Shown here in pieces: positions 1-6,536 of a DNA stretch of 9,246 nucleotides. Source of the DNA: Candidatus Bathyarchaeota archaeon (lineage in GTDB: Archaea > Thermoproteota > Bathyarchaeia > Bathyarchaeales > UBA233); contig JARYMR010000055.1 in assembly GCA_029907045.1 (NCBI GenBank), forward strand, positions 1-9,246. Reading direction: 5' to 3'. The first letter of the stretch is position 1. Every line of letters starts with the position of its first letter. The notes under the pieces are model-generated. The model searched no databases, was not told where the DNA came from, and saw nothing but the letters and a program-made list of their open reading frames with translations. Both the position numbers and the translations under genes were made by a program.

Positions 1-605
1 ATAATAAACCATACCCCAAAACCAGTTAAAACGAGAAAACAAAAACCAAAAACAATTTCATGAACCTTTTTCGTCCAAAAACGTCTCGATTTAAAAACTG
101 TCAAAGAAACGAAAATGTTCCAAACAAGGTCGCAAGACCAGTGGATTACAGCAAATATTATAAAGCTAACGAGTCCGAAGAAGGCGGCATTCATAATTAA
201 AAAAGCTCCAATAGTAGCCCACCATAAAAGGAAATAGGGATTACCAGCTGTGGCAAGAATCCCGGAAACAAGGGAGCCATATTTGAAATAGGAAGATTCC
301 ATCTCGGTTTCCTTTCGAGTTTTCAACATGCTAAATCCCAGATAAACCATTAACACTCCTCCCACAAGACCTATAGTTTTCTGTGTAAGTGGTGAAGCAA
401 AAACCCAAGCAAAACCAAAATAAATGAGAAACATTAAGGGAAATTCTACAACTCCGTGACCGATGGATATTAGGATTCCAGCATTCTTTTCTTTGCTAGC
501 TTTTGCGATGGTAACGGCAAACAAAGGTCCAGGCGACATAACTCCAGATAAGGATACTAAAATTACTGAAACTAGAAAAAGGTGGAAGTCTGTAATCATT
601 TCCAT
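1..605 (-). CDS. LysE/RhtB-family amino acid exporter (3' end cut by window edge)
   Basis: Reading leftward from ATG at 605 there is an open frame of 201 codons with no stop before the window edge. The protein is very hydrophobic with about five or six membrane segments. It carries the N-terminal LysE-family signature SPGPLFAVTIAKAS (residues 24-37) and the second conserved stretch ATAGNPYFLLWW (residues 118-129). Members of this family are usually 200-215 residues, so only a few C-terminal residues are probably missing. They export amino acids or related small molecules across the cytoplasmic membrane; the substrate cannot be told from sequence. It starts 29 nt after the stop of the aminotransferase on the same strand with no promoter-like box between, so the two are probably co-transcribed, which would fit export of an amino acid the enzyme makes. 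Only a weak TGAAG ribosome site precedes the ATG; a second in-frame ATG lies two codons later. Confidence 0.85.
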   Translation of the reverse strand, partial: MEMITDFHLFLVSVILVSLSGVMSPGPLFAVTIAKASKEKNAGILISIGHGVVEFPLMFLIYFGFAWVFASPLTQKTIGLVGGVLMVYLGFSMLKTRKETEMESSYFKYGSLVSGILATAGNPYFLLWWATIGAFLIMNAAFFGLVSFIIFAVIHWSCDLVWNIFVSLTVFKSRRFWTKKVHEIVFGFCFLVLTGFGVWFI

Positions 606-634
606 AAAACTTCACTGAAGCGCATACGCTCTCA

Positions 635-1792
635 TTACCGTTTTAGAGAAAGGATTTTATCCTCAGCTGCTGCTAATCCCGAGCCAAGTTTAAAATTGTA
701 TCCTAAACTTTTCAAAGTTGATTCAATAGTCGCTATTGTGGATAATATGTCGTTTTGGCTTACATTTCCAATATGACCTACTCGGAAGCCTTTATCTTTT
801 AATGGTCCAAGAGTGGAAGCAACAACTATTCCACGCTTCTTCATTTCGCTTCTAAATTTTGCATCATCAATGTTTTCTGGATAATAGACAGCCGTAACCG
901 TGTCAGCCGAATGCTCCCTATCTGCCACCAATTTCAGGTTTAAGGTATCCATTACAGCCCTAAAAGCTTCAGCTAAAACATGATGCCTTCTAAATCGCTC
1001 ATTTAACCCTTCATTAAGCACAATTTTTAAGGCTTCAGAAAGGGCATAAATCATGTTAACTGGCGGAGTTGCAAAATATCTCGATGGGTCTCGCATAACT
1101 GGAAGCCAATTTAGGAAATTTCCATACCAGAAACTGGTGGGAGTCTTCCGCCTTTCAACATAGTTTAAAACTTTGTCGCTTGCTGAAAGTAAGGCTAAGC
1201 CTGGCGGAACTCCTATGCATTTCTGTGAACCAGAAGCGCAAACGTCCATATTCCAGTCGTCAACTCGAACTTCCATTCCGCCAAGAGAACAAACAGTATC
1301 CACAATGTAGAAGGCATCGCTGTTTTCCCTAACAATCTCACCTATCTCTTTAATTGGATTTGCAATGCCAGTGGATGTTTCCACATGAGTAACGGTAACA
1401 GCCTTGTAAGTATCCTCTTTTAAGGCATTCCTAACCATTTCTGGTTTCATCGCCTCGCCCCATGGCACTTCCAAAACTTTTGGAATAGCCCCATAAGCCT
1501 TTGAAATTTTAACGAAATACTCGCCAAAATACCCGACAACCAGATTTAAAATCTTATCTCCAGGCTCTATTAGGTTGGCTATAGCCATTTCCAAAGCTAA
1601 AGTTCCAGAACCCGCAATCACAAAAACCTCATTTTCCGTCATAAAAACCCTTTTCAGGTTGTTAAGGGCTTCTTTGAAGATTTCAACGAATTCTGGACTT
1701 GTGTGAGATAGGGGTGGCTTACTTAGGACTCTTAAAACTTTTGGGTCTACGTTTGTTGGACCTGGAATCATGAGAAGCTCTCTCTCACTCAT
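635..1792 (-). CDS. PLP-dependent class V aminotransferase, alanine-glyoxylate / serine-pyruvate type
   Basis: The 385-residue protein matches the fold-type I, class V aminotransferases of the AGXT/PucG group in length and motifs. These are the N-terminal MIPGPTNVDPKVL with HTSPEF at 30-35, the phosphate-binding loop region GSGTLALE (61-68), the pyridine-binding Asp165 in IVDTV, the Schiff-base Lys191 in GSQKCIG, and the carboxylate-binding Arg337 in FRVGHIGN. The family moves an amino group from alanine or serine to glyoxylate or pyruvate in the cytoplasm; archaeal members are linked to glycine/serine interconversion, and exact substrates cannot be read from sequence. The ATG at 1792 is preceded by GGAGG with a 10-nt spacer, and a TATA-like box lies about 50 nt upstream. 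The LysE-type exporter follows closely, suggesting linked amino acid production and export. A 2-aminoethylphosphonate aminotransferase or phosphoserine aminotransferase role is less likely. Confidence 0.9.
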   Translation of the reverse strand: MSERELLMIPGPTNVDPKVLRVLSKPPLSHTSPEFVEIFKEALNNLKRVFMTENEVFVIAGSGTLALEMAIANLIEPGDKILNLVVGYFGEYFVKISKAYGAIPKVLEVPWGEAMKPEMVRNALKEDTYKAVTVTHVETSTGIANPIKEIGEIVRENSDAFYIVDTVCSLGGMEVRVDDWNMDVCASGSQKCIGVPPGLALLSASDKVLNYVERRKTPTSFWYGNFLNWLPVMRDPSRYFATPPVNMIYALSEALKIVLNEGLNERFRRHHVLAEAFRAVMDTLNLKLVADREHSADTVTAVYYPENIDDAKFRSEMKKRGIVVASTLGPLKDKGFRVGHIGNVSQNDILSTIATIESTLKSLGYNFKLGSGLAAAEDKILSLKR

Positions 1793-1838
1793 TTAGATTT
1801 AGCCTCCGTACAGCGACCAATACAGCTATATTTACATA

Positions 1839-1848
1839 TACTTTTAAA
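1839..1848 (-). promoter_or_regulatory. TATA-like box of the aminotransferase-exporter operon
   Basis: The minus strand reads TTTAAAAGTA here, followed by more A/T. It lies about 50 nt before the ATG at 1792, so a transcript starting about 25 nt downstream would carry a leader holding the GGAGG ribosome site. Called from position and composition only. Confidence 0.45.
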
Positions 1849-1856
1849 TTGTATAG

Positions 1857-1864
1857 AAAAAAAA
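1857..1864 (-). terminator. T8 terminator after the four-helix membrane protein gene
   Basis: The minus strand has eight consecutive T after CCC, about 23 nt past the TAG stop at 1887. Runs of T alone terminate archaeal RNA polymerase. It sits just ahead of the aminotransferase TATA box, which separates the two transcription units. Confidence 0.5.
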
Positions 1865-1886
1865 GGGCAGCAGAAAAGTTGTCCTT

Positions 1887-2270
1887 CTATTTCTCTTTGG
1901 CCATAGCCATTACAGATCTAACTGCAATTATGACAGCTGCAGGTGCAGCAAAAGCAACTATGTAATTAATGATGTAGGTAGCCCAGTAATAGAGTAGTTC
2001 ATGAATTTTTGTTAGAGGTAGCCAGACATTCGCACTGCTAGCAACTATAAGAGCAATTGTTGCGATAAGAAATGGCATAACTTCTCTTGCTGTAATACTT
2101 GTAATACCGATGATTATACCTAAGATCAACATGATCAGAGTGATCCATCCATTAACACTTGCAAGATTAGGATCTCCAGAAAACGCCATATAACCTACTG
2201 CAAGTCCCGCAATGATAGCTATGGCGACAAATGCTATATATGCCCATTTTGCTATTTGTTCCATATTCAT
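1887..2270 (-). CDS. Four-helix integral membrane protein of unknown function
   Basis: The 127-residue protein is almost wholly membrane-embedded. Predicted helices lie at about residues 8-30, 41-58, 65-84 and 97-120, with short polar links (GDPNLASVNG at 32-41, TSITARE at 57-63) and a short positive tail AMAKEK. There is no cleavable signal and no catalytic motif. The stretch WITLIMLILGIIIGITSITAREVMPFLIA and the C-terminal NYIVAFAAPAAVIIAV resemble, from memory, a family of small conserved archaeal membrane proteins with no assigned function; I cannot confirm a family name. The gene has its own TATA-like box and a T8 terminator, so it is probably a single-gene transcript. The ATG at 2270 is taken as the start; another ATG two codons in (2264) is equally possible because neither has a strong ribosome site. 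Confidence 0.75.
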   Translation of the reverse strand: MNMEQIAKWAYIAFVAIAIIAGLAVGYMAFSGDPNLASVNGWITLIMLILGIIIGITSITAREVMPFLIATIALIVASSANVWLPLTKIHELLYYWATYIINYIVAFAAPAAVIIAVRSVMAMAKEK

Positions 2271-2306
2271 TTTGATTCACAAAAGGCTATGTATATTTGC
2301 TAAAAG

Positions 2307-2314
2307 GTTATAAA
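2307..2314 (-). promoter_or_regulatory. TATA-like box for the four-helix membrane protein gene
   Basis: The minus strand reads TTTATAAC within ATAAAATTTATAACC. Its centre is about 41 nt before the ATG at 2270, predicting a short leader of roughly 15 nt. Called from position and composition. Confidence 0.45.
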
Positions 2315-2357
2315 TTTTATGTAGGAATACGCTCAACAAAGCAAACAGAAAAGGATT

Positions 2358-2879
2358 TCATTCATGTTCAATGAAGTTTTTCTGCAATTCTATAATCTCT
2401 GAGCTATTTTCAGCCTTTGCGTAACTTTCAAGCTTTTCCTTGTTTATTTCGATGAAAGTGTGTCCCCACTTAAATATGGAAAGAAGCCTTTGCGCTTCTT
2501 CTTTGAATCCAGCTATGTAGAGGGCCCCAGCCAAAGCCTCAACAGTGCTCAATTGAGTTGGCTTACCAAAATTAACTGGGTTTCCAGCAACCAAAACTGG
2601 TAGGCAACGAGCGGTTCCCCTCACATGCTTTGCCAAAACTTTCTGGGCGTGTTCCCAACTGCAATCCAAAGCGGCTAATCCAAATTTTTCTATACGCTGT
2701 CTATCTGCTGGAGAAAAGGCTATTTCCGAAAAGGGATTAAGCACAACAGTCCTCTTGGGCAGAAACTTTATGTGATTCACTATGCGAATTAGTCCGTGGC
2801 GTTTAAGTTTTAGGGCTGTACACTTTTTGGGGTCGCATTGCCCAGCATGATAAACAGTTATCCTAACTCTTTCTTGCAC
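2358..2879 (-). CDS. tsr3: SSU rRNA aminocarboxypropyltransferase, Tsr3/DUF367 family
   Basis: The 173-residue protein has the full set of Tsr3 signatures: HAGQCDPKKCTALKL (11-25), LNPFSEIAFSPAD (47-59), LDCSW (71-75), the SAM-site stretch RCLPVLVAGNPVNFGKP (91-107) with LSTVEALAGALYIAG after it, and FKWGHTFIEIN (136-146). Tsr3 moves the 3-amino-3-carboxypropyl group of S-adenosylmethionine onto a hypermodified (pseudo)uridine in small-subunit rRNA during ribosome maturation; the archaeal homologues are expected to act at the equivalent 16S position. The start is a GTG at 2879, not an ATG; it has an AAGGTG ribosome site about 10 nt upstream and lies inside the end of nnrED, a 17-nt overlap that implies translational coupling. 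The 3' flank on the minus strand is pyrimidine rich (CCTTTTCTG) and may terminate the operon. Confidence 0.92.
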   Translation of the reverse strand: MQERVRITVYHAGQCDPKKCTALKLKRHGLIRIVNHIKFLPKRTVVLNPFSEIAFSPADRQRIEKFGLAALDCSWEHAQKVLAKHVRGTARCLPVLVAGNPVNFGKPTQLSTVEALAGALYIAGFKEEAQRLLSIFKWGHTFIEINKEKLESYAKAENSSEIIELQKNFIEHE

Positions 2880-4407
2880 TGGTTCTGCGCACCTTCAAGT
2901 GGCTCATGGGGTCATCTAAGACTTTTGGAATCCACTGCAGCAAATCAGTGGAAACCATGTGGTAACCTTTCTCTTCAAAAACAAAGTCTCCAGCAGCACC
3001 ATTAACGAAGGCTCCAGCAACAGCAGCCTCAAAAGGATCGCACTGTTGGGTTAAGAAGGCACCGACGATTCCAGAAAGCACGTCTCCTGTTCCGCCAACA
3101 GTCATGGCTGGGTTCCCAGTAAAATTGAGTTTAAAGCGTTTTTCGTCGCAGATTATGTCAACTGGACCTTTCAGCAGTATTACTGCGCCTAATTCTGCTG
3201 CTGTCTTTTGTACTTCAGAAATCCTTTCCCTCAAATTTTCTGAAAGCTTCTTTCCTGTGAGTGCGGCATATTCACCAGCGTGGGGCGTCAAAACTAAAGG
3301 CACATTTAACTTTCTCTTAAACTCTGAAAAAGCCTTAAGCCCATCCGCATCCAAAAGCAAAGGCTTCCCAGCCATTTCCACAGCCTCAACCACAGCCTTT
3401 ACCGCTTCCCTTGTTTCCACATGCAACCCAAGCCCCGGCCCCAAAACAACAGCATTGGCAATTTCTATGTAAGTTTTCAACACTGGTATATTGCTTATGT
3501 TTAGGTGTTTTCCCTCAAGCTTTATGGTGATTAAATCTGGCGAGATGGAAGAAATTGTATAAGCAGTTTTCTCCGGCGCAGCAATATAAGCCAAATCAAC
3601 ACCAGTTCGCAAAGAAGCTAAAGCCACAAAAGCTGGAGCTCCGGAAAAGCTTTCGCTTCCTCCAATAACGAGTAAGCGTCCAAAATCGCCTTTATGCGAT
3701 TCAGAGGGACGAGGGTTAACAACAAGCGAAACGTTTCCGGGTCCTGCAAAGTTTTCAAAATCTTTTGGCAGTCCTATGTCTTTCACTTTTAATTCGCCAA
3801 CATATTCTCTTGCTTTTTCAAGTCCCTTCTTAGTTTTGTGAAAGGTTACTGTTAGGTTGGCTTTGACGGCTTCGCCTAAAACTTCGCCTGTGTCAGCATC
3901 TATTCCTGTTGGCACATCAACCGCAACTTTGAAAGCATTCATAGTGCTGATTTTTTGGACAAGTTGCAAAATTGGCGGTCTTAGTTTTCCTTTGGTGCCT
4001 ATTCCAAGTAGGGCATCAACCACAATTTCTGCTGTTATTTCAGGTATGAGAGCGCTGTCATAAACTTCGTATATTGGAATTGTTTCCTTCAAAAATTGTA
4101 GGGCTTCCCAGTTTTTTAACGCTACTTTGCCTGTTATTTCTTTGGCTTTTCCAGCAAGAATTACTGTGACCTTGAAGCCAAGCGAAGAAAGATGTCTGGC
4201 TACCACAAAACCGTCGCCGCCGTTTCCGCCTAATCCACAGAAAACTGCAACACTTTTTTCCGGTTGGAATCTTGAAGCAATCTCCAAAGCTACATTATGC
4301 CCAGCGTTCTCCATTAATTGAAGTCTGGAAACACCAAAATATTCGCTGTTTAATTCTAATGCTCGCATCTCGCGGCTTGTTATGGCATTTTCATTTTTTT
4401 CCATCAT
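2863..4407 (-). CDS. nnrED: Bifunctional NAD(P)H-hydrate epimerase / ADP- or ATP-dependent NAD(P)H-hydrate dehydratase
   Basis: This is a 514-residue fusion, the same size as bacterial YjeF. The N-terminal epimerase half (about 1-215) has GLGGNGGDGFVVARHL (58-73), the catalytic-region Asp131 in VVDALLGIG and VDVPTGIDADTG (163-174). The C-terminal ribokinase-like dehydratase half (about 225-505) has HKGDFGRLLVIGG (238-250), VLGPGLG (321-327), LLDADGL (351-357), LTPHAGE (373-379) and GNPAMTVGGTGDVLSG (431-446) with the catalytic Asp442. Together they convert damaged R/S-NAD(P)HX back to NAD(P)H in the cytoplasm; no key motif is missing. The frame stays open to an ATG at 4503, but I use the ATG pair at 4407/4404: homologues begin near this point, the extra 32 residues have no family counterpart, and a TATA-like box sits about 20 nt upstream. 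It overlaps tsr3 and is divergent from the RAM gene. Confidence 0.93.
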   Translation of the reverse strand: MMEKNENAITSREMRALELNSEYFGVSRLQLMENAGHNVALEIASRFQPEKSVAVFCGLGGNGGDGFVVARHLSSLGFKVTVILAGKAKEITGKVALKNWEALQFLKETIPIYEVYDSALIPEITAEIVVDALLGIGTKGKLRPPILQLVQKISTMNAFKVAVDVPTGIDADTGEVLGEAVKANLTVTFHKTKKGLEKAREYVGELKVKDIGLPKDFENFAGPGNVSLVVNPRPSESHKGDFGRLLVIGGSESFSGAPAFVALASLRTGVDLAYIAAPEKTAYTISSISPDLITIKLEGKHLNISNIPVLKTYIEIANAVVLGPGLGLHVETREAVKAVVEAVEMAGKPLLLDADGLKAFSEFKRKLNVPLVLTPHAGEYAALTGKKLSENLRERISEVQKTAAELGAVILLKGPVDIICDEKRFKLNFTGNPAMTVGGTGDVLSGIVGAFLTQQCDPFEAAVAGAFVNGAAGDFVFEEKGYHMVSTDLLQWIPKVLDDPMSHLKVRRTSARKS

Positions 4408-4420
4408 GTCAAAACCTAAT

Positions 4421-4428
4421 AGTTTAAT
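4421..4428 (-). promoter_or_regulatory. TATA-like box for the nnrED-tsr3 operon
   Basis: The minus strand reads ATTAAACT, centred about 20 nt before the ATG at 4407/4404. That spacing predicts an almost leaderless mRNA and argues against the longer frame starting at 4503. Confidence 0.35.
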
Positions 4429-4477
4429 GCCTAAAATAGAAGATAAGCCTATCCATACTATTCCAATTTTAGCAAAA

Positions 4478-4486
4478 TATTTTAAT
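4478..4486 (+). promoter_or_regulatory. TATA-like box for the stand-alone RAM-domain gene
   Basis: TATTTTAAT lies about 39 nt before the ATG at 4521, leaving room for a short leader that holds the GAGGAG ribosome site at 4509-4514. It is back to back with the nnrED promoter. Confidence 0.45.
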
Positions 4487-4520
4487 GCATAAAGACAAAA
4501 CATTAAGTGAGGAGAATTTC

Positions 4521-4760
4521 ATGCCAACGGCCTTTGTGTTGATAAATACAGAGATAGGCTCAGAAGCAGACGTGCTAAAAGACCTAAAGAAAGTTGAGGG
4601 AGTGGACGAAGCCTTCGCTGTTTATGGCGTATACGACATTGTTGCAAGAGTTAGAGCGGAGACCATGGATAAGCTTAAGGAAATTGTAACTTGGCGTATA
4701 AGAAGACTTGATAAGGTTAGGTCTACTTTAACAATGATTGTTGTGGAAGAATCGAAATAA
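4521..4760 (+). CDS. Stand-alone Lrp/AsnC ligand-binding (RAM) domain protein
   Basis: The 79-residue protein is a single RAM domain (AsnC_trans_reg type), a beta-alpha-beta-beta-alpha-beta unit. It opens with AFVLINTEIGSEADVLKDL (4-22), then KVEGVDEAFAVYGVYDIVARVRAETMDKL with the typical V-x-G-x-YD-x-V core, and closes with VRSTLTMIVVEE. The DNA-binding helix-turn-helix of full Lrp regulators is absent and there is no room for one. RAM domains assemble into rings that bind amino acids, so this is probably a ligand sensor or a partner of a full-length Lrp protein encoded elsewhere. The frame is open from ATG 4485, but the ATG at 4521 is chosen because GAGGAG sits 6 nt upstream and the domain starts there. 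The gene is divergent from nnrED and upstream of tiaS with a T-run between. Confidence 0.88.
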   Translation: MPTAFVLINTEIGSEADVLKDLKKVEGVDEAFAVYGVYDIVARVRAETMDKLKEIVTWRIRRLDKVRSTLTMIVVEESK

Positions 4761-4773
4761 CAAAAACTTCCTC

Positions 4774-4783
4774 TTTTTTATTT
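4774..4783 (+). terminator. T-rich terminator after the RAM-domain gene
   Basis: TTTTTTATTT begins 14 nt after the TAA stop of the RAM gene, on the coding strand. A T-run of this kind is the usual archaeal intrinsic terminator. Confidence 0.4.
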
Positions 4784-4802
4784 ACACCAAAAATCGTTAT
4801 GG

Positions 4803-4810
4803 TTTAATAC
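4803..4810 (+). promoter_or_regulatory. TATA-like box for tiaS
   Basis: TTTAATAC is centred about 27 nt before the ATG at 4833, so transcription would start at or next to that codon. No convincing Shine-Dalgarno site precedes it, in line with a leaderless mRNA. Confidence 0.4.
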
Positions 4811-4832
4811 TGTCAAGAATGGGGCACCATTT

Positions 4833-6170
4833 ATGCCAATGCAAATCATGCACATAGGGTTTGATGACACGGATTCAATAAGAAAGGGGTGCACAACTTA
4901 TATTGTAGCTCTCTTAGTGGAAAAACTTCAAAAATTAAGTGTCAACTTCATTGATTATCCAAACTTGATTAGGCTAAATCCAAATGTGCCGTGGAAAACA
5001 AGGGGAAACGGAGCTCTCTGCCTAAGAATAAAATACAATGAAAATGTTGAAGAAGAAATCAAAGAGATAGTCGTAAGCGCTGTTGAGGAGAACGCGGATT
5101 TAGAATTTAAAGGAACAGACCCCGGCATAGTCTTCTTTAAAGGTGCTCAAATCCCAAAAGAGGTTAAAAATTTTGCCAAGAACACAATCACCGGAGTTGT
5201 AACTCTAAAAGAGGCAATAAAACTTCTCAAAAAGTTTGGGGCGGAAGCGGTTGGTTTCAAAAAGAGTAGGGGCATAATTGGCAGTTTAGCAGCAGTGGGC
5301 GAAACCCTTCAAGGAGACCACACTTTTGAAATACTTGCGTATCGTGTTCCAGAAAATTACGGTTCAAAAAGAAAAGTGGATGAGGCTTCAATTTTTGAAA
5401 TGGATAAGGCTACAGCGCCGTACACATTTAACAATGTTGACCAAGAAAAGCGTAGAGTAGTCATCACGCCAAGGGGACCAGACCCCATTCTTTTTGGGAT
5501 TAGAGGAGAAACTCCAGAAATTGTGAAGAAGGCGTTCACTATGGTTAAGCCTCTCGAGCCCGTAGAGAGGTGGGTTATCTTTCGCACAAATCAGGGAACA
5601 GATGCCCATCTAAAAAGGGTTGCAAAGCTAAGCGAAGTTAAGCCTTACCATCCAGTTATAGCCAAAGGAACAGTGGCAACAAATCCAAAGATAATTCCCC
5701 GAAGACACGCAATTTTTTCAATCAAGGATGACAGTGCTCGAGTGGATTGCGCTGCCTATGAGCCCACAGGCGTTCTTCGCCATGTTGCAATGAAGTTGTT
5801 GGTGGGAGATTACATTGAAGTTTATGGTGGGGTAAGGACGCCATCAAAGAAGAATCCCTTAACTATAAACCTTGAAAAAATTCGCTTGCTAAAATTAGCG
5901 CCAAAAATTGTTTACCAAAATCCATTTTGCGCAAAATGTGGAAAACGATTAAAATCCATGGGAAAGGGTAAGGGATTTAGATGCGAAAAATGCGGTTCAA
6001 AATACGCCAACATCGGAAAAGTTGAGGTTAAAATGAAACGGGAAATAAAAAGGGGACTTTATATAACATCAACAAGGTCCCAGAGACACTTAACAAAGCC
6101 TTTTAGGCGTTATGGAATGAAAAAACACAAAAAGACTGTAAAACTAATTGAGGGCTGGCATTTTCCTTAG
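4833..6170 (+). CDS. tiaS: tRNA(Ile2) 2-agmatinylcytidine synthetase TiaS
   Basis: The 445-residue protein shows all parts of TiaS. The N-terminal kinase-like domain starts with HIGFDDTDSIRKGCTTY (7-23) and includes the NPNVPWKTRGNGA stretch (49-61) and GTDPG (94-98). A ferredoxin-like middle follows with KSRGIIGSLAAVG (144-156). An OB-fold lies around 275-355 and a C-terminal zinc ribbon uses Cys366/Cys369 and Cys384/Cys387. The enzyme uses ATP and agmatine to make agmatidine at C34 of tRNA-Ile(CAU), so that the tRNA reads AUA; it is essential and confined to Archaea, which fixes the domain of the host. Starts at 4833, 4839 and 4848 are all in frame. I keep 4833 because the TATA-like box places the transcript end there; the conserved region itself begins at the third ATG. 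The gene ends tail to tail with a minus-strand gene, sharing TTAG. Confidence 0.95.
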   Translation: MPMQIMHIGFDDTDSIRKGCTTYIVALLVEKLQKLSVNFIDYPNLIRLNPNVPWKTRGNGALCLRIKYNENVEEEIKEIVVSAVEENADLEFKGTDPGIVFFKGAQIPKEVKNFAKNTITGVVTLKEAIKLLKKFGAEAVGFKKSRGIIGSLAAVGETLQGDHTFEILAYRVPENYGSKRKVDEASIFEMDKATAPYTFNNVDQEKRRVVITPRGPDPILFGIRGETPEIVKKAFTMVKPLEPVERWVIFRTNQGTDAHLKRVAKLSEVKPYHPVIAKGTVATNPKIIPRRHAIFSIKDDSARVDCAAYEPTGVLRHVAMKLLVGDYIEVYGGVRTPSKKNPLTINLEKIRLLKLAPKIVYQNPFCAKCGKRLKSMGKGKGFRCEKCGSKYANIGKVEVKMKREIKRGLYITSTRSQRHLTKPFRRYGMKKHKKTVKLIEGWHFP

Positions 6171-6415
6171 GCTTTTTTTTCTTCATTTACTTTGAAAATT
6201 TCGCATAGCATTTGATAAAGTTCATCGCCGCCCTCCACCCTTGAAAATAGGTCTTTTTCGGCTTTCAATAATCTTCCCATAGTCTGGTATGTGCGTCTCC
6301 ACTCCAGTTCTTGCCACATCATTCGATAATGTTTCTGTTCAATCCACGCCCTAAAAATTAAGACGGCAAACATGCCTAACGTCACTATGAGATTTAATAT
6401 GTATATGTCTAGCAA
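6167..6415 (-). CDS. Small membrane-anchored protein of unknown function
   Basis: From the TTG at 6415 the product is 82 residues: an N-terminal membrane segment at about 2-21 (LDIYILNLIVTLGMFAVLIF), followed by a charged, Trp/Arg-rich helical tail (WQELEWRRTYQTMGRLLKAEKD, then FSRVEGGDELYQMLCEIFKVNEEKKA) that should lie in the cytoplasm and could form a coiled coil. I do not recognise the family. The frame extends up to a TTG at 6451, but a very strong ribosome site (GGAGGTG at 6428-6434) lies inside that extension. A TATA-like TTTAAA at 6457-6462 would start transcription near 6430-6437, so the upstream part is probably not transcribed. The TTG at 6415 is 12 nt after the ribosome site; a GTG at 6430 is the other option. 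The stop codon overlaps that of tiaS. Absence of an ATG start makes this call less firm than its neighbours. Confidence 0.55.
   Translation of the reverse strand: MLDIYILNLIVTLGMFAVLIFRAWIEQKHYRMMWQELEWRRTYQTMGRLLKAEKDLFSRVEGGDELYQMLCEIFKVNEEKKA
6173..6180 (+). terminator. T8 terminator just after tiaS
   Basis: Eight T follow the TAG stop of tiaS by two bases on the coding strand. The same bases encode the Lys-Lys end of the convergent minus-strand gene, so the run would serve as terminator on one strand and codons on the other. Confidence 0.5.
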
Positions 6416-6453
6416 ATCCGTGATTTTCACCTCCTTTCTTTTATTTAGCAAAC

Positions 6454-6474
6454 ACGTTTAAATCAAACTTGCGA
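6454..6474. promoter_or_regulatory. Copy 1 of a 21-nt promoter-containing repeat, possibly bidirectional
   Basis: The plus strand reads ACGTTTAAATCAAACTT, then G, then CGA. It differs at one base from 7482-7502. The TTTAAA core (6457-6462) is palindromic and sits between two divergent genes. On the plus strand it would start the protease transcript near 6483-6488; on the minus strand it would start the small membrane protein transcript just ahead of the GGAGGTG ribosome site. Confidence 0.5.
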
Positions 6475-6536
6475 TGGGCATGGATTATGGTTAAGGTTTT
6501 TATTGTTATTTGTGTATTTGTTGTTTGGTGTTTGTC

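Noticed and set aside
3104..4321. Three plus-strand frames of 64-122 codons inside nnrED
   Set aside because: They are antisense shadows of a fully conserved enzyme, rich in Ser/Pro/Thr as expected from reverse reading.
4408..4503. Extended N-terminus of nnrED from ATG 4503
   Set aside because: The extra 32 residues have no counterpart in the family, and the region holds the promoters of both divergent genes.
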